Source: Hydractinia symbiolongicarpus
Lineage: Eukaryota > Cnidaria > Hydrozoa > Anthoathecata > Hydractiniidae
Reading direction: 5' to 3'
Length of the DNA stretch: 64,000 bases
Assembly (NCBI RefSeq): GCF_029227915.1
Contig: NC_079883.1
Location: forward strand, 10,354,001 to 10,418,000
The position numbers were made by a program, and so were the translations under genes. Below, piece by piece: positions 24,655-40,694 of this stretch (position 1 is its first letter; each line of letters opens with the position of its first letter). The notes under the pieces are model-generated. The model worked only from the letters and a program-made list of their open reading frames with translations, made no database searches and had not been told where the DNA came from.

Positions 24655-25206
24655 ATGAGTGAAGCAGCTTCTCCAAAGAAAATCGCACCCAAGAAGAAAC
24701 CTGCTGCAAAGAAGACAGCTGATCACCCTAAATATGTGGACATGATCAAGGCTGCTATCGCTACCCTAAAGGAACGCGGTGGTTCATCTCGCCAAGCTAT
24801 TACAAAATATATTCATGCAAATTACAAAGTTGCTGAAAACTCAGATCATCATCTGAAAATGGCTCTTAAACGAGGAGTAACATCAGGCGATTTGATTCAA
24901 ACTAAAGGCACTGGTGCTTCTGGATCATTCAAGCTAGGTCAGGTAAAAAAAGAAAAACCTAAGAAAAAGGCCGCAGCAAAAAAGCCAACGGCAAAGAAGC
25001 CTACTGCAAAGAAAAGTACACCAAAAAAGAAGCCAGCAAAGAAGAGCACGCCAAAGAAAGCAGCAAAGAAGCCTGCCACAAAGAAAGCCTCGGCTAAGAA
25101 ACCAGCAGCTAAGAAACCCACAAAGAAGCCTGTTGCTAAAAAACCTGCAGCAAAGAAGGTCAAAAAGACTCCCAAAAAGGCAGCAAAGAAGACCGCAAAA
25201 AAATAA
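24655..25206 (+). CDS. H1: Histone H1, copy 5
   Basis: Protein identical to copy 1. Stem-loop at 25239..25254. Confidence 0.98.
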   Translation: MSEAASPKKIAPKKKPAAKKTADHPKYVDMIKAAIATLKERGGSSRQAITKYIHANYKVAENSDHHLKMALKRGVTSGDLIQTKGTGASGSFKLGQVKKEKPKKKAAAKKPTAKKPTAKKSTPKKKPAKKSTPKKAAKKPATKKASAKKPAAKKPTKKPVAKKPAAKKVKKTPKKAAKKTAKK

Positions 25207-25567
25207 TTTGTGTGTATCTGGCTATTACATTAACAAACGGCTATTTTTATAGCCACACATTTACAAAAAAACATTATCTTGGTACAAAGTTAAACTTGTT
25301 TAAGTCACTTAAACAGTTAAAAAAGAGTAAATTTAAGATTAGATTCCCTAAGTTTAAGTATTTTCGTTTTTAAATTTCTTATTTTCTTGCTTTTACTTTT
25401 CTTGCCCTTCATATTTTTAACATTGTCAAACTTTATGTAGCATAAAATTTTTATGTAGCATAAAATTTAAACAGAAAGCAGGACAAAGTTTGATATAAAA
25501 AGCTAGCCGTAATATTTTTTATGGATGTGTGGCTATAAAAATAGCCGTTTTTTGTTTGGTAAGATGC

Positions 25568-25981
<414 letters not shown>

Positions 25982-26459
25982 TTAAGAAGTCGATGTAGTA
26001 CGGATACACAAGACGGTCTAAAATGCACTATCGCGCCAAAGTTTTATTTCTCATATTGATTGACAGCTAAGGTTCAAAACAAACCATTTGATTGGTGCTA
26101 AGAAAGTAATTTCTGATTGGCTGCATAATGACATTACGCTCATTACTTTAACATTTTTATAAAATCTGTGTTTTTTGGCTACGGGAAAACGGCTGTATCT
26201 TCTGATACACAAAAACTTTTGACTTTTTTTTTTTTTAGTAAGTAGCAGAAGGTTTGGCGAATTCCAACGATGCCAAATTTATTGCCTTACTGAAACATTA
26301 AGACCACGAATTTTTAAAAAAACTACAGTTTTACTTAAAAAAATGTACAAAATGTTCGGAACATTTTGTAATGACGCAACTCTATTGGTTAATTAGGGTG
26401 TTTCCACGAGCAGTAGGTAATTTTATGGCCTCTTTTTAAAGCTGTCTGAATTCTGTTAA

Positions 26460-26816
<357 letters not shown>

Positions 26817-26840
26817 GCGTTGTCATTGCTCAACAAAAAC

Positions 26841-26856
26841 GGCTACTTTTATAGCC
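26841..26856 (+). terminator. Histone 3' stem-loop of H4, copy 5 (mutant)
   Basis: Reads GGCTACTTTTATAGCC. T to C at 26846 replaces the loop-closing U-A pair with a C-A mismatch. This pair is normally U-A in animal histone stem-loops, so SLBP binding and mRNA processing could be reduced. Confidence 0.85.
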
Positions 26857-27276
26857 ACAAATCTTTTAAAACATTACTTTGTGCACGCTTCCAAATTACA
26901 CAATGTGTAAAGTCTTGTCACAGTTACATTTATTGCTATACGATACTATGTCATATATGACACAAAAAAAATTTAGAAATACTTTGTAGGGTTAATTTGC
27001 CTGGGAGTGTTTCCGTGAAAAGCTGGGTTAAGTTAAATGTAAGCAATAACATGGATCAATGTACTTGTCTTTTCTGCAAGTACAGCTAATAATACGTATG
27101 AAAAGTGAAGCTAATCCACACACACATGGGGAAGTATTTTAAATGTAGGCTAGTGTTCTTAAGCACATTATTTAGAAGTTTTATTAACTTCGGTTAACTT
27201 GTAGTGACGCCAAGTAAATGTTTTTTTAAAGATGTGTGGTCTTAAAAAAGACCGTTTGTGTTTGGTAGACGTTGGT

Positions 27277-27681
27277 TTACTTGCTGCTTGTGTATTTTGT
27301 GACGGCTTTTGTTCCTTCACTGACTGCGTGTTTTGCAAGTTCTCCAGGCAAGAGAAGACGTACTGCGGTTTGAATTTCACGAGAAGAGATGGTCGACTTT
27401 TTGTTTTGAAGAGCCAAACGCGAAGCTTCGGAAGCAATGCGCTCAAAGATGTCGTTGACAAATGAGTTCATGATGCTCATAGCTTTGCTTGAAACTCCGA
27501 CATCTGGGTGAACTTGTTTCAAAACATTGTAGATGTAAATAGCATAACTTTCCTTTCTCTTTCTCTTGCGTTTCTTTTCACCAGTTCCACCAATCTTTCC
27601 TCCTTTTTTGCCGGCTCTTTTTTCACCTTTCTTGGCTACTTTAGGTGCCTGTTTTCCTCCTTTAGCTGCTGCGTCAGACAT
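27277..27681 (-). CDS. H2B: Histone H2B, copy 5
   Basis: Protein identical to copy 1. Stem-loop at 27238..27253. Confidence 0.98.
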   Translation of the reverse strand: MSDAAAKGGKQAPKVAKKGEKRAGKKGGKIGGTGEKKRKRKRKESYAIYIYNVLKQVHPDVGVSSKAMSIMNSFVNDIFERIASEASRLALQNKKSTISSREIQTAVRLLLPGELAKHAVSEGTKAVTKYTSSK

Positions 27682-27965
27682 GGTTAAAAATTTTTGCTAC
27701 TTAACTTGTAAATAAGCATTAAACTGCAAGTCAAAACTTTTTGTTTATAAGTAAAAAAATCGGATCGAATTCGATCCGAAAACGCCGATACGCAATTTAA
27801 TTGGTTAAAAAAAAAATCTTTTGTTTAATACTTAATTATGATTGGTTAAAAAAACATGATTTCGATCCTATTTTTATGATGAAAAAACGAGTAAAGTTTA
27901 TTTCGTTAACACTTACGTTAAATATTCGTACGTTTTTGTATTAACTTACAAATCAAATCGCAGTT

Positions 27966-28346
27966 ATGTCTGGACGTGGAAAAGGTGGAAAAGCTAAGGC
28001 TAAAGCCAAGACAAGATCCTCAAGAGCTGGACTTCAATTTCCAGTCGGTAGAGTGCATAGATTCCTTCGTAGAGGGCACTATGCTAACCGAATTGGATCT
28101 GGAGCACCAGTTTACTTAGCAGCCGTCTTGGAATATTTATCTGCTGAGATATTGGAGTTGGCTGGTAACGCAGCAAGAGACAACAAAAAAGCTAGGATTA
28201 TTCCAAGACATTTACAATTGGCTGTTCGTAATGATGAAGAATTAAACAAACTTTTGAGCGGTGTAACCATTGCAGCTGGTGGTGTTTTGCCAAACATTCA
28301 AGCTGTCTTACTCCCAAAGAAGAACGACAAAGGACAGAAGAAGTAA
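27966..28346 (+). CDS. H2A: Histone H2A, copy 5
   Basis: Protein identical to copy 1. Stem-loop at 28369..28384. Confidence 0.99.
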   Translation: MSGRGKGGKAKAKAKTRSSRAGLQFPVGRVHRFLRRGHYANRIGSGAPVYLAAVLEYLSAEILELAGNAARDNKKARIIPRHLQLAVRNDEELNKLLSGVTIAAGGVLPNIQAVLLPKKNDKGQKK

Positions 28347-28543
28347 ACCGCTACACTCAGAAAACAACGGCTATTTTTATAGCCACACATCTTTAAAAAA
28401 ACATTGTTTTTTTCACAAAACTATAACCTTAAAGTCTAATAGATAATCCATGCATACGCCTTGTCCTAAGTAACTCAAAGAAATTAAATAAAAAAATTTG
28501 ATCACAACGTCAAAATAAATTGCACGTATTTGCACCTACTAAT

Positions 28544-28662
28544 GTCTACGGCCATACCACGATGAACACACCCGTTCTCGTCTGATCACGGAAGTTAAGC
28601 ATCGTCGGGCCGGGATAGTACTTGGATGGGGGACCGCCTGGGAACTCCCGGTGTCGTAGGCT
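28544..28662 (+). rRNA. 5S rRNA: 5S rRNA, copy 5
   Basis: Identical to copy 1. Confidence 0.97.
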
Positions 28663-28990
28663 TTTCATTTTCATTTGCTGTGATATATTTCTTGTTATAA
28701 CAATTAAGGAACGTGGCGGTTGTTGAAAGTGTTTCCTATGACATTTTCCTACGACATTTTCAGGTGATAGTACGAGAAAAAAGAGCTTTCAAATGCATAC
28801 AAACTCGATCTATTGCCGATCATCCAATAACCCTGACGGAATGGCAAATAAAATAAAATTCCGCCGCCTTCCGAGGACTTATATCGCAATCACGTTTCGT
28901 AACAGCCAAGCGAGGTTTTACCTTAGCGTTTAAGTCACCACCGACATTTGGCCGCGCAACTTTTCTAAGCTCATTCATTTTGACTTAAGG

Positions 28991-29155
28991 AGGGGGCGAG
29001 CGCGGACGCAGGCCCCCACTACCAGAAATTGTACGGTCGAGTTACTGACGTTTGCAGTAATCGCAGAGGTCAGCCCAAGCGTAGTGCAATGCAAGAGCCT
29101 CACTCTGGAAGAAAACCCTCATTGATCAGTCTTTACTTCCCCGTCAGGTAAGTAT
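28991..29155 (-). ncRNA. U1: U1 snRNA, copy 5
   Basis: Identical to copy 1. Confidence 0.96.
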
Positions 29156-29346
29156 GAGTTGGAACTGCACCGTAGCATGAGGGTACCCTTCAAAGTTTGT
29201 TAATGCTTGTGGCTTGAGTGTGTTATAAACTGCCGTGTCGCGGGGCATAGGCTGTATTCTCCCCCAGTGTACGCGTTTTGTTCCCGCCGTAGACTATGCA
29301 GAGTGCCGTCGGAAAGAGGACTGCTATTATTCTTTTATTGCTTATG

Positions 29347-29532
29347 TGGGCCGCCATCGGTAATAGTGCAACACCAAGGCAACCCGTGGTCACGGCATGA
29401 ATGAATCCACCTCCATGACCCAAGGCCAAAAATCAGATTAATATACTGACCATTCAGAGAATGGCCTACCAGATATTAAACTGATAAGAACAGATACTAC
29501 ACTTGATCTTAGCCATTAGGCCGAGAAGCGAT
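29347..29532 (-). ncRNA. U2: U2 snRNA, copy 6 (stem III variant)
   Basis: G to A at 29397 (C to U in the RNA) lies in the 3' strand of the hairpin after the Sm site (TCACGCC to TCATGCC). In my fold a G-C pair becomes G-U, so the structure is probably kept. Confidence 0.95.
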
Positions 29533-29854
29533 AAAGAACAAGCGTTGCCATGATAGGCATCGTCCACACACCGTAACTGCTTGTGGAGCATGTCACGTTA
29601 CTGTAAAGCTTACAACTGTCACCGCGTACGGATGGACGGCGACATAGTAAAAATCACGGCTGTTGATTTAGCCGTAGGATGGAGAGCGACTGTAGCGAGT
29701 GGATGGTAACTTACATGAATGCTAACAAAGGCGACGATACTAAGTGCGTGATATTACTTTCCAATATGTCTGCGTACATTCCGTTTATCAACGCATTACG
29801 CCAGAACGTGCGCGCGCGTTACACAGTAGACCATGCAGCCGAAATGCGACAGTG

Positions 29855-29927
29855 CGACCCTGCCAGGAGTCGAACCTGGAATCCCCTGATTCGTAGTCAG
29901 ATGCCTTATCCATTGGGCCACAGGGCC
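29855..29927 (-). tRNA. tRNA-Arg: tRNA-Arg (ACG), copy 6
   Basis: Identical to copy 1. Confidence 0.96.
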
Positions 29928-30506
29928 ATGCTTATGACTTCGCCCCATCGTCATTTTGGCTTGCGCATTCGTTTTACTTACGACAGAATTCTTCGTGTTT
30001 GTAGCCATGAAAGAAAGGGACTTCTGTGAGTGAATTTTTTTACTGTGGTCTAATAAAAAAGTCGAAACGCAGTGCCCAATATATGAATTGCTCCTAATAG
30101 CCGGAAACAGGCCGTGTCGATGATGTAGGCCGACATACGCAACGCAAACCAAAGAACGCTTTATGAAAATCCTAACACGAGCGCGGAAGAAGCCCAAATT
30201 AACAGACTAGATGTAATGCTGAAGACCTCAAACTCCAGCAGCTTCTCTTGCAGACTATTGCGTCGTACTACAAATAAAAATTAACATGCTTTCGCATAGT
30301 CGCGGCACCCAAAACGGACATTATACGATGTACAGAAACACACATTTCTGTTTTCGCGCCAAATCAATTCCCGGGAGTGGTACTTTTACGTCCGCATACT
30401 TCGCACCGTCTTAAATTATATCTCATTTACACGGTAATGTTTAGTATACTTCTACTGTGATAACAAGCATCGTTTATCGTTGGATTGTTGTAAGAAAACA
30501 TTAAAA

Positions 30507-31058
30507 ATGAGTGAAGCAGCTTCTCCAAAGAAAATCGCACCCAAGAAGAAACCTGCTGCAAAGAAGACAGCTGATCACCCTAAATATGTGGACATGATCA
30601 AGGCTGCTATCGCTACCCTAAAGGAACGCGGTGGTTCATCTCGCCAAGCTATTACAAAATATATTCATGCAAATTACAAAGTTGCTGAAAACTCAGATCA
30701 TCATCTGAAAATGGCTCTTAAACGAGGAGTAACATCAGGCGATTTGATTCAAACTAAAGGCACTGGTGCTTCTGGATCATTCAAGCTAGGTCAGGTAAAA
30801 AAAGAAAAACCTAAGAAAAAGGCCGCAGCAAAAAAGCCAACGGCAAAGAAGCCTACTGCAAAGAAAAGTACACCAAAAAAGAAGCCAGCAAAGAAGAGCA
30901 CGCCAAAGAAAGCAGCAAAGAAGCCTGCCACAAAGAAAGCCTCGGCTAAGAAACCAGCAGCTAAGAAACCCACAAAGAAGCCTGTTGCTAAAAAACCTGC
31001 AGCAAAGAAGGTCAAAAAGACTCCCAAAAAGGCAGCAAAGAAGACCGCAAAAAAATAA
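30507..31058 (+). CDS. H1: Histone H1, copy 6
   Basis: Protein identical to copy 1. Stem-loop at 31091..31106. Confidence 0.98.
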   Translation: MSEAASPKKIAPKKKPAAKKTADHPKYVDMIKAAIATLKERGGSSRQAITKYIHANYKVAENSDHHLKMALKRGVTSGDLIQTKGTGASGSFKLGQVKKEKPKKKAAAKKPTAKKPTAKKSTPKKKPAKKSTPKKAAKKPATKKASAKKPAAKKPTKKPVAKKPAAKKVKKTPKKAAKKTAKK

Positions 31059-31419
31059 TTTGTGTGTATCTGGCTATTACATTAACAAACGGCTATTTTT
31101 ATAGCCACACATTTACAAAAAAACATTATCTTGGTACAAAGTTAAACTTGTTTAAGTCACTTAAACAGTTAAAAAAGAGTAAATTTAAGATTAGATTCCC
31201 TAAGTTTAAGTATTTTCGTTTTTAAATTTCTTATTTTCTTGCTTTTACTTTTCTTGCCCTTCATATTTTTAACATTGTCAAACTTTATGTAGCATAAAAT
31301 TTTTATGTAGCATAAAATTTAAACAGAAAGCAGGACAAAGTTTGATATAAAAAGCTAGCCGTAATATTTTTTATGGATGTGTGGCTATAAAAATAGCCGT
31401 TTTTTGTTTGGTAAGATGC

Positions 31420-31833
<414 letters not shown>

Positions 31834-32311
31834 TTAAGAAGTCGATGTAGTACGGATACACAAGACGGTCTAAAATGCACTATCGCGCCAAAGTTTTATT
31901 TCTCATATTGATTGACAGCTAAGGTTCAAAACAAACCATTTGATTGGTGCTAAGAAAGTAATTTCTGATTGGCTGCATAATGACATTACGCTCATTACTT
32001 TAACATTTTTATAAAATCTGTGTTTTTTGGCTACGGGAAAACGGCTGTATCTTCTGATACACAAAAGCTTTTGACTTTTTTTTTTTTTAGTAAGTAGCAG
32101 AAGGTTTGGCGAATTCCAACGATGCCAAATTTATTGCCTTACTGAAACATTAAGACCACGAATTTTTAAAAAAACTACAGTTTTACTTAAAAAAATGTAC
32201 AAAATGTTCGGAACATTTTGTAATGACGCAACTCTATTGGTTAATTAGGGTGTTTCCACGAGCAGTAGGTAATTTTATGGCCTCTTTTTAAAGCTGTCTG
32301 AATTCTGTTAA

Positions 32312-32668
<357 letters not shown>

Positions 32669-33128
32669 GCGTTGTCATTGCTCAACAAAAACGGCTATTT
32701 TTATAGCCACAAATCTTTTAAAACATTACTTTGTGCACGCTTCCAAATTACACAATGTGTAAAGTCTTGTCACAGTTACATTTATTGCTATACGATACTA
32801 TGTCATATATGACACAAAAAAAATTTAGAAATACTTTGTAGGGTTAATTTGCCTGGGAGTGTTTCCGTGAAAAGCTGGGTTAAGTTAAATGTAAGCAATA
32901 ACATGGATCAATGTACTTGTCTTTTCTGCAAGTACAGCTAATAATACGTATGAAAAGTGAAGCTAATCCACACACACATGGGGAAGTATTTTAAATGTAG
33001 GCTAGTGTTCTTAAGCACATTATTTAGAAGTTTTATTAACTTCGGTTAACTTGTAGTGACGCCAAGTAAATGTTTTTTTAAAGATGTGTGGTCTTAAAAA
33101 AGACCGTTTGTGTTTGGTAGACGTTGGT

Positions 33129-33533
33129 TTACTTGCTGCTTGTGTATTTTGTGACGGCTTTTGTTCCTTCACTGACTGCGTGTTTTGCAAGTTCTCCAGG
33201 CAAGAGAAGACGTACTGCGGTTTGAATTTCACGAGAAGAGATGGTCGACTTTTTGTTTTGAAGAGCCAAACGCGAAGCTTCGGAAGCAATGCGCTCAAAG
33301 ATGTCGTTGACAAATGAGTTCATGATGCTCATAGCTTTGCTTGAAACTCCGACATCTGGGTGAACTTGTTTCAAAACATTGTAGATGTAAATAGCATAAC
33401 TTTCCTTTCTCTTTCTCTTGCGTTTCTTTTCACCAGTTCCACCAATCTTTCCTCCTTTTTTGCCGGCTCTTTTTTCACCTTTCTTGGCTACTTTAGGTGC
33501 CTGTTTTCCTCCTTTAGCTGCTGCGTCAGACAT
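33129..33533 (-). CDS. H2B: Histone H2B, copy 6
   Basis: Protein identical to copy 1. Stem-loop at 33090..33105. Confidence 0.98.
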   Translation of the reverse strand: MSDAAAKGGKQAPKVAKKGEKRAGKKGGKIGGTGEKKRKRKRKESYAIYIYNVLKQVHPDVGVSSKAMSIMNSFVNDIFERIASEASRLALQNKKSTISSREIQTAVRLLLPGELAKHAVSEGTKAVTKYTSSK

Positions 33534-33817
33534 GGTTAAAAATTTTTGCTACTTAACTTGTAAATAAGCATTAAACTGCAAGTCAAAACTTTTTGTTTAT
33601 AAGTAAAAAAATCGGATCGAATTCGATCCGAAAACGCCGATACGCAATTTAATTGGTTAAAAAAAAAATCTTTTGTTTAATACTTAATTATGATTGGTTA
33701 AAAAAACATGATTTCGATCCTATTTTTATGATGAAAAAACGAGTAAAGTTTATTTCGTTAACACTTACGTTAAATATTCGTACGTTTTTGTATTAACTTA
33801 CAAATCAAATCGCAGTT

Positions 33818-34198
33818 ATGTCTGGACGTGGAAAAGGTGGAAAAGCTAAGGCTAAAGCCAAGACAAGATCCTCAAGAGCTGGACTTCAATTTCCAGTCGG
33901 TAGAGTGCATAGATTCCTTCGTAGAGGGCACTATGCTAACCGAATTGGATCTGGAGCACCAGTTTACTTAGCAGCCGTCTTGGAATATTTATCTGCTGAG
34001 ATATTGGAGTTGGCTGGTAACGCAGCAAGAGACAACAAAAAAGCTAGGATTATTCCAAGACATTTACAATTGGCTGTTCGTAATGATGAAGAATTAAACA
34101 AACTTTTGAGCGGTGTAACCATTGCAGCTGGTGGTGTTTTGCCAAACATTCAAGCTGTCTTACTCCCAAAGAAGAACGACAAAGGACAGAAGAAGTAA
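33818..34198 (+). CDS. H2A: Histone H2A, copy 6
   Basis: Protein identical to copy 1. Stem-loop at 34221..34236. Confidence 0.99.
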   Translation: MSGRGKGGKAKAKAKTRSSRAGLQFPVGRVHRFLRRGHYANRIGSGAPVYLAAVLEYLSAEILELAGNAARDNKKARIIPRHLQLAVRNDEELNKLLSGVTIAAGGVLPNIQAVLLPKKNDKGQKK

Positions 34199-34395
34199 AC
34201 CGCTACACTCAGAAAACAACGGCTATTTTTATAGCCACACATCTTTAAAAAAACATTGTTTTTTTCACAAAACTATAACCTTAAAGTCTAATAGATAATC
34301 CATGCATACGCCTTGTCCTAAGTAACTCAAAGAAATTAAATAAAAAAATTTGATCACAACGTCAAAATAAATTGCACGTATTTGCACCTACTAAT

Positions 34396-34514
34396 GTCTA
34401 CGGCCATACCACGATGAACACACCCGTTCTCGTCTGATCACGGAAGTTAAGCATCGTCGGGCCGGGATAGTACTTGGATGGGGGACCGCCTGGGAACTCC
34501 CGGTGTCGTAGGCT
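34396..34514 (+). rRNA. 5S rRNA: 5S rRNA, copy 6
   Basis: Identical to copy 1. Confidence 0.97.
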
Positions 34515-34842
34515 TTTCATTTTCATTTGCTGTGATATATTTCTTGTTATAACAATTAAGGAACGTGGCGGTTGTTGAAAGTGTTTCCTATGACATTTTC
34601 CTACGACATTTTCAGGTGATAGTACGAGAAAAAAGAGCTTTCAAATGCATACAAACTCGATCTATTGCCGATCATCCAATAACCCTGACGGAATGGCAAA
34701 TAAAATAAAATTCCGCCGCCTTCCGAGGACTTATATCGCAATCACGTTTCGTAACAGCCAAGCGAGGTTTTACCTTAGCGTTTAAGTCACCACCGACATT
34801 TGGCCGCGCAACTTTTCTAAGCTCATTCATTTTGACTTAAGG

Positions 34843-35007
34843 AGGGGGCGAGCGCGGACGCAGGCCCCCACTACCAGAAATTGTACGGTCGAGTTACTGA
34901 CGTTTGCAGTAATCGCAGAGGTCAGCCCAAGCGTAGTGCAATGCAAGAGCCTCACTCTGGAAGAAAACCCTCATTGATCAGTCTTTACTTCCCCGTCAGG
35001 TAAGTAT
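34843..35007 (-). ncRNA. U1: U1 snRNA, copy 6
   Basis: Identical to copy 1. Confidence 0.96.
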
Positions 35008-35198
35008 GAGTTGGAACTGCACCGTAGCATGAGGGTACCCTTCAAAGTTTGTTAATGCTTGTGGCTTGAGTGTGTTATAAACTGCCGTGTCGCGGGGCAT
35101 AGGCTGTATTCTCCCCCAGTGTACGCGTTTTGTTCCCGCCGTAGACTATGCAGAGTGCCGTCGGAAAGAGGACTGCTATTATTCTTTTATTGCTTATG

Positions 35199-35384
35199 TG
35201 GGCCGCCATCGGTAATAGTGCAACACCAAGGCAACCCGTGGTCACGGCGTGAATGAATCCACCTCCATGACCCAAGGCCAAAAATCAGATTAATATACTG
35301 ACCATTCAGAGAATGGCCTACCAGATATTAAACTGATAAGAACAGATACTACACTTGATCTTAGCCATTAGGCCGAGAAGCGAT
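35199..35384 (-). ncRNA. U2: U2 snRNA, copy 7
   Basis: Identical to copy 1. Confidence 0.96.
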
Positions 35385-35706
35385 AAAGAACAAGCGTTGC
35401 CATGATAGGCATCGTCCACACACCGTAACTGCTTGTGGAGCATGTCACGTTACTGTAAAGCTTACAACTGTCACCGCGTACGGATGGACGGCGACATAGT
35501 AAAAATCACGGCTGTTGATTTAGCCGTAGGATGGAGAGCGACTGTAGCGAGTGGATGGTAACTTACATGAATGCTAACAAAGGCGACGATACTAAGTGCG
35601 TGATATTACTTTCCAATATGTCTGCGTACATTCCGTTTATCAACGCATTACGCCAGAACGTGCGCGCGCGTTACACAGTAGACCATGCAGCCGAAATGCG
35701 ACAGTG

Positions 35707-35779
35707 CGACCCTGCCAGGAGTCGAACCTGGAATCCCCTGATTCGTAGTCAGATGCCTTATCCATTGGGCCACAGGGCC
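35707..35779 (-). tRNA. tRNA-Arg: tRNA-Arg (ACG), copy 7
   Basis: Identical to copy 1. Confidence 0.96.
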
Positions 35780-36358
35780 ATGCTTATGACTTCGCCCCAT
35801 CGTCATTTTGGCTTGCGCATTCGTTTTACTTACGACAGAATTCTTCGTGTTTGTAGCCATGAAAGAAAGGGACTTCTGTGAGTGAATTTTTTTACTGTGG
35901 TCTAATAAAAAAGTCGAAACGCAGTGCCCAATATATGAATTGCTCCTAATAGCCGGAAACAGGCCGTGTCGATGATGTAGGCCGACATACGCAACGCAAA
36001 CCAAAGAACGCTTTATGAAAATCCTAACACGAGCGCGGAAGAAGCCCAAATTAACAGACTAGATGTAATGCTGAAGACCTCAAACTCCAGCAGCTTCTCT
36101 TGCAGACTATTGCGTCGTACTACAAATAAAAATTAACATGCTTTCGCATAGTCGCGGCACCCAAAACGGACATTATACGATGTACAGAAACACACATTTC
36201 TGTTTTCGCGCCAAATCAATTCCCGGGAGTGGTACTTTTACGTCCGCATACTTCGCACCGTCTTAAATTATATCTCATTTACACGGTAATGTTTAGTATA
36301 CTTCTACTGTGATAACAAGCATCGTTTATCGTTGGATTGTTGTAAGAAAACATTAAAA

Positions 36359-36910
36359 ATGAGTGAAGCAGCTTCTCCAAAGAAAATCGCACCCAAGAAG
36401 AAACCTGCTGCAAAGAAGACAGCTGATCACCCTAAATATGTGGACATGATCAAGGCTGCTATCGCTACCCTAAAGGAACGCGGTGGTTCATCTCGCCAAG
36501 CTATTACAAAATATATTCATGCAAATTACAAAGTTGCTGAAAACTCAGATCATCATCTGAAAATGGCTCTTAAACGAGGAGTAACATCAGGCGATTTGAT
36601 TCAAACTAAAGGCACTGGTGCTTCTGGATCATTCAAGCTAGGTCAGGTAAAAAAAGAAAAACCTAAGAAAAAGGCCGCAGCAAAAAAGCCAACGGCAAAG
36701 AAGCCTACTGCAAAGAAAAGTACACCAAAAAAGAAGCCAGCAAAGAAGAGCACGCCAAAGAAAGCAGCAAAGAAGCCTGCCACAAAGAAAGCCTCGGCTA
36801 AGAAACCAGCAGCTAAGAAACCCACAAAGAAGCCTGTTGCTAAAAAACCTGCAGCAAAGAAGGTCAAAAAGACTCCCAAAAAGGCAGCAAAGAAGACCGC
36901 AAAAAAATAA
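36359..36910 (+). CDS. H1: Histone H1, copy 7
   Basis: Protein identical to copy 1. Stem-loop at 36943..36958. Confidence 0.98.
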   Translation: MSEAASPKKIAPKKKPAAKKTADHPKYVDMIKAAIATLKERGGSSRQAITKYIHANYKVAENSDHHLKMALKRGVTSGDLIQTKGTGASGSFKLGQVKKEKPKKKAAAKKPTAKKPTAKKSTPKKKPAKKSTPKKAAKKPATKKASAKKPAAKKPTKKPVAKKPAAKKVKKTPKKAAKKTAKK

Positions 36911-37271
36911 TTTGTGTGTATCTGGCTATTACATTAACAAACGGCTATTTTTATAGCCACACATTTACAAAAAAACATTATCTTGGTACAAAGTTAAACT
37001 TGTTTAAGTCACTTAAACAGTTAAAAAAGAGTAAATTTAAGATTAGATTCCCTAAGTTTAAGTATTTTCGTTTTTAAATTTCTTATTTTCTTGCTTTTAC
37101 TTTTCTTGCCCTTCATATTTTTAACATTGTCAAACTTTATGTAGCATAAAATTTTTATGTAGCATAAAATTTAAACAGAAAGCAGGACAAAGTTTGATAT
37201 AAAAAGCTAGCCGTAATATTTTTTATGGATGTGTGGCTATAAAAATAGCCGTTTTTTGTTTGGTAAGATGC

Positions 37272-37685
<414 letters not shown>

Positions 37686-38163
37686 TTAAGAAGTCGATGT
37701 AGTACGGATACACAAGACGGTCTAAAATGCACTATCGCGCCAAAGTTTTATTTCTCATATTGATTGACAGCTAAGGTTCAAAACAAACCATTTGATTGGT
37801 GCTAAGAAAGTAATTTCTGATTGGCTGCATAATGACATTACGCTCATTACTTTAACATTTTTATAAAATCTGTGTTTTTTGGCTACGGGAAAACGGCTGT
37901 ATCTTCTGATACACAAAAGCTTTTGACTTTTTTTTTTTTTAGTAAGTAGCAGAAGGTTTGGCGAATTCCAACGATGCCAAATTTATTGCCTTACTGAAAC
38001 ATTAAGACCACGAATTTTTAAAAAAACTACAGTTTTACTTAAAAAAATGTACAAAATGTTCGGAACATTTTGTAATGACGCAACTCTATTGGTTAATTAG
38101 GGTGTTTCCACGAGCAGTAGGTAATTTTATGGCCTCTTTTTAAAGCTGTCTGAATTCTGTTAA

Positions 38164-38520
<357 letters not shown>

Positions 38521-38980
38521 GCGTTGTCATTGCTCAACAAAAACGGCTATTTTTATAGCCACAAATCTTTTAAAACATTACTTTGTGCACGCTTCCAAAT
38601 TACACAATGTGTAAAGTCTTGTCACAGTTACATTTATTGCTATACGATACTATGTCATATATGACACAAAAAAAATTTAGAAATACTTTGTAGGGTTAAT
38701 TTGCCTGGGAGTGTTTCCGTGAAAAGCTGGGTTAAGTTAAATGTAAGCAATAACATGGATCAATGTACTTGTCTTTTCTGCAAGTACAGCTAATAATACG
38801 TATGAAAAGTGAAGCTAATCCACACACACATGGGGAAGTATTTTAAATGTAGGCTAGTGTTCTTAAGCACATTATTTAGAAGTTTTATTAACTTCGGTTA
38901 ACTTGTAGTGACGCCAAGTAAATGTTTTTTTAAAGATGTGTGGTCTTAAAAAAGACCGTTTGTGTTTGGTAGACGTTGGT

Positions 38981-39385
38981 TTACTTGCTGCTTGTGTATT
39001 TTGTGACGGCTTTTGTTCCTTCACTGACTGCGTGTTTTGCAAGTTCTCCAGGCAAGAGAAGACGTACTGCGGTTTGAATTTCACGAGAAGAGATGGTCGA
39101 CTTTTTGTTTTGAAGAGCCAAACGCGAAGCTTCGGAAGCAATGCGCTCAAAGATGTCGTTGACAAATGAGTTCATGATGCTCATAGCTTTGCTTGAAACT
39201 CCGACATCTGGGTGAACTTGTTTCAAAACATTGTAGATGTAAATAGCATAACTTTCCTTTCTCTTTCTCTTGCGTTTCTTTTCACCAGTTCCACCAATCT
39301 TTCCTCCTTTTTTGCCGGCTCTTTTTTCACCTTTCTTGGCTACTTTAGGTGCCTGTTTTCCTCCTTTAGCTGCTGCGTCAGACAT
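38981..39385 (-). CDS. H2B: Histone H2B, copy 7
   Basis: Protein identical to copy 1. Stem-loop at 38942..38957. Confidence 0.98.
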   Translation of the reverse strand: MSDAAAKGGKQAPKVAKKGEKRAGKKGGKIGGTGEKKRKRKRKESYAIYIYNVLKQVHPDVGVSSKAMSIMNSFVNDIFERIASEASRLALQNKKSTISSREIQTAVRLLLPGELAKHAVSEGTKAVTKYTSSK

Positions 39386-39669
39386 GGTTAAAAATTTTTG
39401 CTACTTAACTTGTAAATAAGCATTAAACTGCAAGTCAAAACTTTTTGTTTATAAGTAAAAAAATCGGATCGAATTCGATCCGAAAACGCCGATACGCAAT
39501 TTAATTGGTTAAAAAAAAAATCTTTTGTTTAATACTTAATTATGATTGGTTAAAAAAACATGATTTCGATCCTATTTTTATGATGAAAAAACGAGTAAAG
39601 TTTATTTCGTTAACACTTACGTTAAATATTCGTACGTTTTTGTATTAACTTACAAATCAAATCGCAGTT

Positions 39670-40050
39670 ATGTCTGGACGTGGAAAAGGTGGAAAAGCTA
39701 AGGCTAAAGCCAAGACAAGATCCTCAAGAGCTGGACTTCAATTTCCAGTCGGTAGAGTGCATAGATTCCTTCGTAGAGGGCACTATGCTAACCGAATTGG
39801 ATCTGGAGCACCAGTTTACTTAGCAGCCGTCTTGGAATATTTATCTGCTGAGATATTGGAGTTGGCTGGTAACGCAGCAAGAGACAACAAAAAAGCTAGG
39901 ATTATTCCAAGACATTTACAATTGGCTGTTCGTAATGATGAAGAATTAAACAAACTTTTGAGCGGTGTAACCATTGCAGCTGGTGGTGTTTTGCCAAACA
40001 TTCAAGCTGTCTTACTCCCAAAGAAGAACGACAAAGGACAGAAGAAGTAA
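39670..40050 (+). CDS. H2A: Histone H2A, copy 7
   Basis: Protein identical to copy 1. Stem-loop at 40073..40088. Confidence 0.99.
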   Translation: MSGRGKGGKAKAKAKTRSSRAGLQFPVGRVHRFLRRGHYANRIGSGAPVYLAAVLEYLSAEILELAGNAARDNKKARIIPRHLQLAVRNDEELNKLLSGVTIAAGGVLPNIQAVLLPKKNDKGQKK

Positions 40051-40247
40051 ACCGCTACACTCAGAAAACAACGGCTATTTTTATAGCCACACATCTTTAA
40101 AAAAACATTGTTTTTTTCACAAAACTATAACCTTAAAGTCTAATAGATAATCCATGCATACGCCTTGTCCTAAGTAACTCAAAGAAATTAAATAAAAAAA
40201 TTTGATCACAACGTCAAAATAAATTGCACGTATTTGCACCTACTAAT

Positions 40248-40366
40248 GTCTACGGCCATACCACGATGAACACACCCGTTCTCGTCTGATCACGGAAGTT
40301 AAGCATCGTCGGGCCGGGATAGTACTTGGATGGGGGACCGCCTGGGAACTCCCGGTGTCGTAGGCT
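40248..40366 (+). rRNA. 5S rRNA: 5S rRNA, copy 7
   Basis: Identical to copy 1. Confidence 0.97.
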
Positions 40367-40694
40367 TTTCATTTTCATTTGCTGTGATATATTTCTTGTT
40401 ATAACAATTAAGGAACGTGGCGGTTGTTGAAAGTGTTTCCTATGACATTTTCCTACGACATTTTCAGGTGATAGTACGAGAAAAAAGAGCTTTCAAATGC
40501 ATACAAACTCGATCTATTGCCGATCATCCAATAACCCTGACGGAATGGCAAATAAAATAAAATTCCGCCGCCTTCCGAGGACTTATATCGCAATCACGTT
40601 TCGTAACAGCCAAGCGAGGTTTTACCTTAGCGTTTAAGTCACCACCGACATTTGGCCGCGCAACTTTTCTAAGCTCATTCATTTTGACTTAAGG

